A stretch of 7,516 bases of DNA, from positions 1-7,516 of the forward strand of contig JAJXZN010000023.1 in assembly GCA_021780015.1 (NCBI GenBank), given 5' to 3'. Source of the stretch: Pseudomonadota bacterium (GTDB taxonomy: Bacteria > Pseudomonadota > Alphaproteobacteria > Rhizobiales > Beijerinckiaceae). The first letter of the stretch is position 1. Every line of letters begins with the position of its first letter. Position numbers and translations under genes: made by a program. The notes below the pieces were generated by a model. The model worked only from the letters and a program-made list of their open reading frames with translations. It did not search any database and was not told the DNA's origin. Shown here piece after piece: positions 4,762-7,516 of this stretch.

Positions 4762-7259
4762 GCCGCCTCCATCTGCCGATCGACACGCACCGGAATTTGC
4801 ACCCTGAAGGTCGAGCCTTCGCCAAGCGTGGACGTGAGGCCGATGGTGCCGCCGTGCATCTCGATGAAACGCTTGCTGATGGAAAGGCCGAGGCCGGTGC
4901 CGCCCTTCTGTTTGGTGATCGTGCTGTCCACTTGATGGAATGCCTCGAAGATACGTGCCTGATCCTCCGGCGCAATGCCGGGCCCGGTGTCCTCGACAGA
5001 AAGCTTGAAATCGGTCCCCGATGCCTTGGCACGGATCATCACGCCACCCTTGTCAGTGAATTTGATGGCATTGCTGACGATGTTCAAGAGCACTTGGGTC
5101 AGCCGGCGCTCATCGCCGCGCCCGATCGGCAGGTCGGGCGCGACGTCGGTCGAAATGCGCAGTCCCTTGGCCTGTGCCAGCGATCCCGTCGCATTCACCA
5201 CGGTTTCGATCACGGCACGCAGAGAATAATCGCCGAGCGACAGGGTGAGTTCGCCCGCCTCGATCTTCGAAATGTCGAGGACGTCGTTGATGAGGCTGAG
5301 CAGGTGCGCGCCGTTGGTTTGGATGCGCGCCAGCACCTGTTTGGCGCGGTCGGGGATCTCGCCATAGATGCCATCCTGCATGAGCTCCGTATAGCCGAGC
5401 ACGGCGTTGAGCGGCGTGCGCAACTCGTGGCTCATATTGGCGAAGAACAGCGATTTATGCTCGTTGGCGATAGCGAGCTGCTTGTTCTTTTCCTGAACCT
5501 GCTCGAACAATTTTGCGTTACTCATCGCCAGGACCGATTGGTTGGCGAGAGTCTTGATGAGCGCGACGGTATTGTCGGGAAAATAGCCGGACTCTCGCCG
5601 CTCGATGACCAGCACGCCGAGAAACTCGGCCGAGCCGATCAGCGGCGCGATCAAAGCCGATTGGAAGCCCGCGGCAAGCGTCGCACCGCGCAAGGGAAAA
5701 TCGCGTGCGGCGGCGATATGCGGAATTTGGATCGGCACCTTTCGCTCGGCGACTTCGCTCAAGAGACCGTGCGGGCGGCGGATCTTCACCTCCCGGATCG
5801 CGGCGACAAAATCCGGATCGAGACCATAGGCTTCGGCGAGATTGAAGGCGCGGCGCTCGGGATCGAAGCTGTAGATGGCGCCGCCGTGGGCGCCGGTCAC
5901 TTCGACCGAGCGCACGACGATCGTCGCCAGCACTTCGTTGAGATTGAGCGAAGCGGCGAGGGCGAGCCCCACCTCTTCGAGGGCGCGCAATTCGCTGACC
6001 GAGCGTTCGAGATCGTGGGTGCGCTCTTCGACCTTCTGTTCGAGCTTGGCGTAGGAATCCTGCAACTGGGCGGCCATCAGGTTGAAGTCGTCGGCAAGGT
6101 CCTCGATCTCGTCGCCGGTCCGCACCTCAAGCTTATGGCTGAAATTGCCTTCGGCGAGATGCGCGGCGCCGTCGCGCACTGCCTGGATCGGCACCGTCAT
6201 CCAGCGCGCGAGGATCAATCCGGCGCCGATGCAGAGCACGAGCGCCAGAAGCAAGATGATGAACAGCCGGCCGAGCAGATCCGTCACCGGCGCGAAGGCG
6301 TCGGCAAGCGGCTGTTCGACGAAAAGCCACCATTGCATCGAGGGGATCGGCGCGGAAGCGGCAAGGACGGCTTGCCCGTCGAGGCTGCGGCCGACCGAAA
6401 CGGCGCCTTCCGGATTTTTTGCGAGCGCAGCGACCTGCGGCAGCTTCAGCAAATCCGGCCGGTGCACCAGCATCGATGAATCGGTATGCGAGATAAGATC
6501 GCCATCGGCCTTCGTGATGTAGGCATACATGCCGGCGGCGGCCTGGATGCCATTCAGAATGTCTGACAGGAATCGGAGTTCGATCGTTGCGACGGCGACG
6601 CCCATTTGCTTGCCGGAGAGCGCCGCGGAAATCTGCATCGTCGGACCATGGCGCGTGAACGTCACCGGCCCGAGCCAGACGTTGGCGTTCGTGGCATGGA
6701 GAAATGCGGGCGATTTCGAGAAATCCTCGTGCGGATCAGGCGAGAGGCCGGCGCGGCCCAAGCGCAGGATTTCCCGACCCTTGGCGTCGAGCTCCGAAAT
6801 CTGCGCCACGGCGGGCGTATGTTGCAGGATCAACGCATAGTCGGCGCGGCGCTGATCGAGGGTGACGGAACTGGCGCGGGTCGCCCAATTGATCTGGCGT
6901 TCGATCTCGGCGATGAACTGCTCGACGCGCTGCGCCGCGTCGTCGGCTTTTTCCATCTGTGTGCGCAGCAGTTCGGCCTTACGATCGCTATAGGTGAACC
7001 ACATCTCGGTGGCGCCGCTGAGCGCCAGGATGGAAATGACCAGAGCGACGAAAGTGATGACATATTTGCCGAACAGACTTCTGCGGCCGAACCACCCCAA
7101 ACGCGACGGCAAGTTTGCTCCTTCTTCCGCAGCGCGCCAAAACGCATAACGGAAGTCTGACATAAACGACGCCGGAGATGAAGGGCCGCGACCGTCCATG
7201 CGGGCGCCGGGCAAAGTCTTCGATTGCGAACGGTTAGCGCTTATTTCACGCGCGACCAT
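4758..7259 (-). CDS. Membrane sensor histidine kinase: TM - Cache - TM - HAMP - GAF - HisKA - HATPase
   Basis: An 833-residue inner-membrane sensor kinase. In order: a basic cytoplasmic N-terminus, TM1 about 65-84, a periplasmic region of about 240 residues (85-328) with the size and strand pattern of a double Cache sensor, TM2 about 330-352, HAMP 353-405, a coiled coil to about 430, GAF about 430-580, HisKA with phospho-acceptor H611 (MSHELRTPLN), and HATPase with N box N726/N730, G1 DTGPG (757-761), F box FEAFHQVD and G2 GGTGLGL (786-792). All catalytic motifs are intact. Cache domains usually bind small extracellular ligands; the GAF may add an intracellular input. It has no receiver of its own, so its partners are presumably the two receivers downstream. 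The ATG at 7259 overlaps the upstream gene by 19 bases; M21 (7199) and M33 (7163) are alternative starts, and residues 1-33 look unlike a conserved domain, so the start is uncertain. Confidence 0.93.
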   Translation of the reverse strand: MVAREISANRSQSKTLPGARMDGRGPSSPASFMSDFRYAFWRAAEEGANLPSRLGWFGRRSLFGKYVITFVALVISILALSGATEMWFTYSDRKAELLRTQMEKADDAAQRVEQFIAEIERQINWATRASSVTLDQRRADYALILQHTPAVAQISELDAKGREILRLGRAGLSPDPHEDFSKSPAFLHATNANVWLGPVTFTRHGPTMQISAALSGKQMGVAVATIELRFLSDILNGIQAAAGMYAYITKADGDLISHTDSSMLVHRPDLLKLPQVAALAKNPEGAVSVGRSLDGQAVLAASAPIPSMQWWLFVEQPLADAFAPVTDLLGRLFIILLLALVLCIGAGLILARWMTVPIQAVRDGAAHLAEGNFSHKLEVRTGDEIEDLADDFNLMAAQLQDSYAKLEQKVEERTHDLERSVSELRALEEVGLALAASLNLNEVLATIVVRSVEVTGAHGGAIYSFDPERRAFNLAEAYGLDPDFVAAIREVKIRRPHGLLSEVAERKVPIQIPHIAAARDFPLRGATLAAGFQSALIAPLIGSAEFLGVLVIERRESGYFPDNTVALIKTLANQSVLAMSNAKLFEQVQEKNKQLAIANEHKSLFFANMSHELRTPLNAVLGYTELMQDGIYGEIPDRAKQVLARIQTNGAHLLSLINDVLDISKIEAGELTLSLGDYSLRAVIETVVNATGSLAQAKGLRISTDVAPDLPIGRGDERRLTQVLLNIVSNAIKFTDKGGVMIRAKASGTDFKLSVEDTGPGIAPEDQARIFEAFHQVDSTITKQKGGTGLGLSISKRFIEMHGGTIGLTSTLGEGSTFRVQIPVRVDRQMEAA
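4766..4770 (-). promoter_or_regulatory. Shine-Dalgarno GGAGG for the stand-alone receiver gene
   Basis: A near-consensus GGAGG on the reverse strand, 4 bases before the ATG at 4761 and located inside the last codons of the kinase gene. It is the best ribosome binding site in the window and goes with the 4-base ATGA start/stop overlap at 4758-4761. Confidence 0.75.
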
Positions 7260-7516
7260 TCCTGGCCGCCGCAGATCATGCCGCCGATCAGGCAGCCTTC
7301 GACTTTGAGGGTGCGAGCGCCTTCCAGCGACATGCGGGCGGTATATTGTTCGCCGTCGACAACGTTAACGGCGGTGCCGAACCAAGCGTGGCCGTTCGGC
7401 TTCATATCGATGAGCACCTGCCGGCCGAGGTTTGCCGAGCTTTCCTTGGCCCAGACGCAGAATTCGGTAGTCCCCGGCACCGACGCCGCGGTGGCGGTGG
7501 TGGTGATGATCGGCGC
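7241..7516 (-). CDS. DUF2147 family protein, N-terminal part outside window
   Basis: The C-terminal 91 residues of a gene whose frame is open to the right edge; the GTG at 7480 is probably internal. The pattern CVWAKE, then LGRQVLIDMKPNG, W.G, DGEQYTARMSL, LKVEGCLIGGMICGGQEWSRV matches the end of DUF2147 proteins, with the conserved Cys residues and the 'C.GG..W.RV' ending. Family members are small secreted or periplasmic proteins with a signal peptide and a beta-rich domain; their biochemical role is not established. Before CVWAKE the frame reads an Ala/Thr-rich stretch (API-ITTT-ATAAS), which may be a linker or the end of a signal region. The gene overlaps the sensor kinase start by up to 19 bases and is probably co-transcribed with it, which would put an envelope protein upstream of a periplasm-sensing kinase. 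Family fairly sure, function unknown. Confidence 0.75.
   Translation of the reverse strand, partial: APIITTTATAASVPGTTEFCVWAKESSANLGRQVLIDMKPNGHAWFGTAVNVVDGEQYTARMSLEGARTLKVEGCLIGGMICGGQEWSRVK

Noticed and set aside
4755..6479. A 574-codon open frame on the forward strand
   Set aside because: It is antisense to the sensor kinase, whose GAF, HisKA and HATPase motifs are unmistakable. Its translation is rich in Arg, His, Asp and Gly with no recognisable motif, as expected from the reverse complement of GC-rich coding sequence.

Overview
The window looks like a piece of an alphaproteobacterial chromosome, most likely Hyphomicrobiales (Beijerinckiaceae or Bradyrhizobiaceae type). The reasons are the high GC content with G/C-rich third codon positions, dense overlapping genes, a radical SAM/B12 protein of the DUF4070 kind related to hopanoid methylases, and a sensor kinase / receiver / receiver-cyclase cluster of a type common in that order. 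This placement is inference from protein flavour, not from a marker gene. No rRNA, tRNA, mobile element, CRISPR array or sign of recent transfer was seen.

Left part (1-1990): the 3' end of a forward SnoaL/DUF4440-like gene meets, tail to tail with no spacer, a reverse gene for a 547-residue B12-binding radical SAM protein. Centre (1991-2245): the only real intergenic region, 255 bases between two divergent genes. Its left half holds a strikingly nested inverted-repeat structure (about 2000-2100) that, on the reverse strand, would enclose the probable ribosome binding site of the radical SAM gene. Then comes a forward gene for a small-molecule kinase of the APH/choline kinase fold (2246-3229), whose stop overlaps the stop of the next, convergent gene by 4 bases.

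Right part (3226-7516): a compact reverse-strand operon. In transcription order it holds a DUF2147 envelope protein (only its C-terminal part lies in the window), a two-TM Cache-HAMP-GAF histidine kinase (overlap 19 bases), a stand-alone receiver (ATGA overlap, strong Shine-Dalgarno), and a receiver/coiled-coil/class III nucleotide cyclase fusion (15-base gap, TTG start, same reading frame as the preceding gene). The simplest reading is a branched two-component pathway: one membrane kinase senses a periplasmic ligand and phosphorylates two receivers, one of them gating cyclic-nucleotide synthesis. The cyclase keeps its metal-binding and transition-state residues but has unusual residues at the two purine-selecting positions, so its product is uncertain.

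The gene families are individually known. The points most worth a second look are the structured leader at 2000-2100, the non-canonical cyclase pocket, and the in-frame arrangement of the receiver and receiver-cyclase genes.
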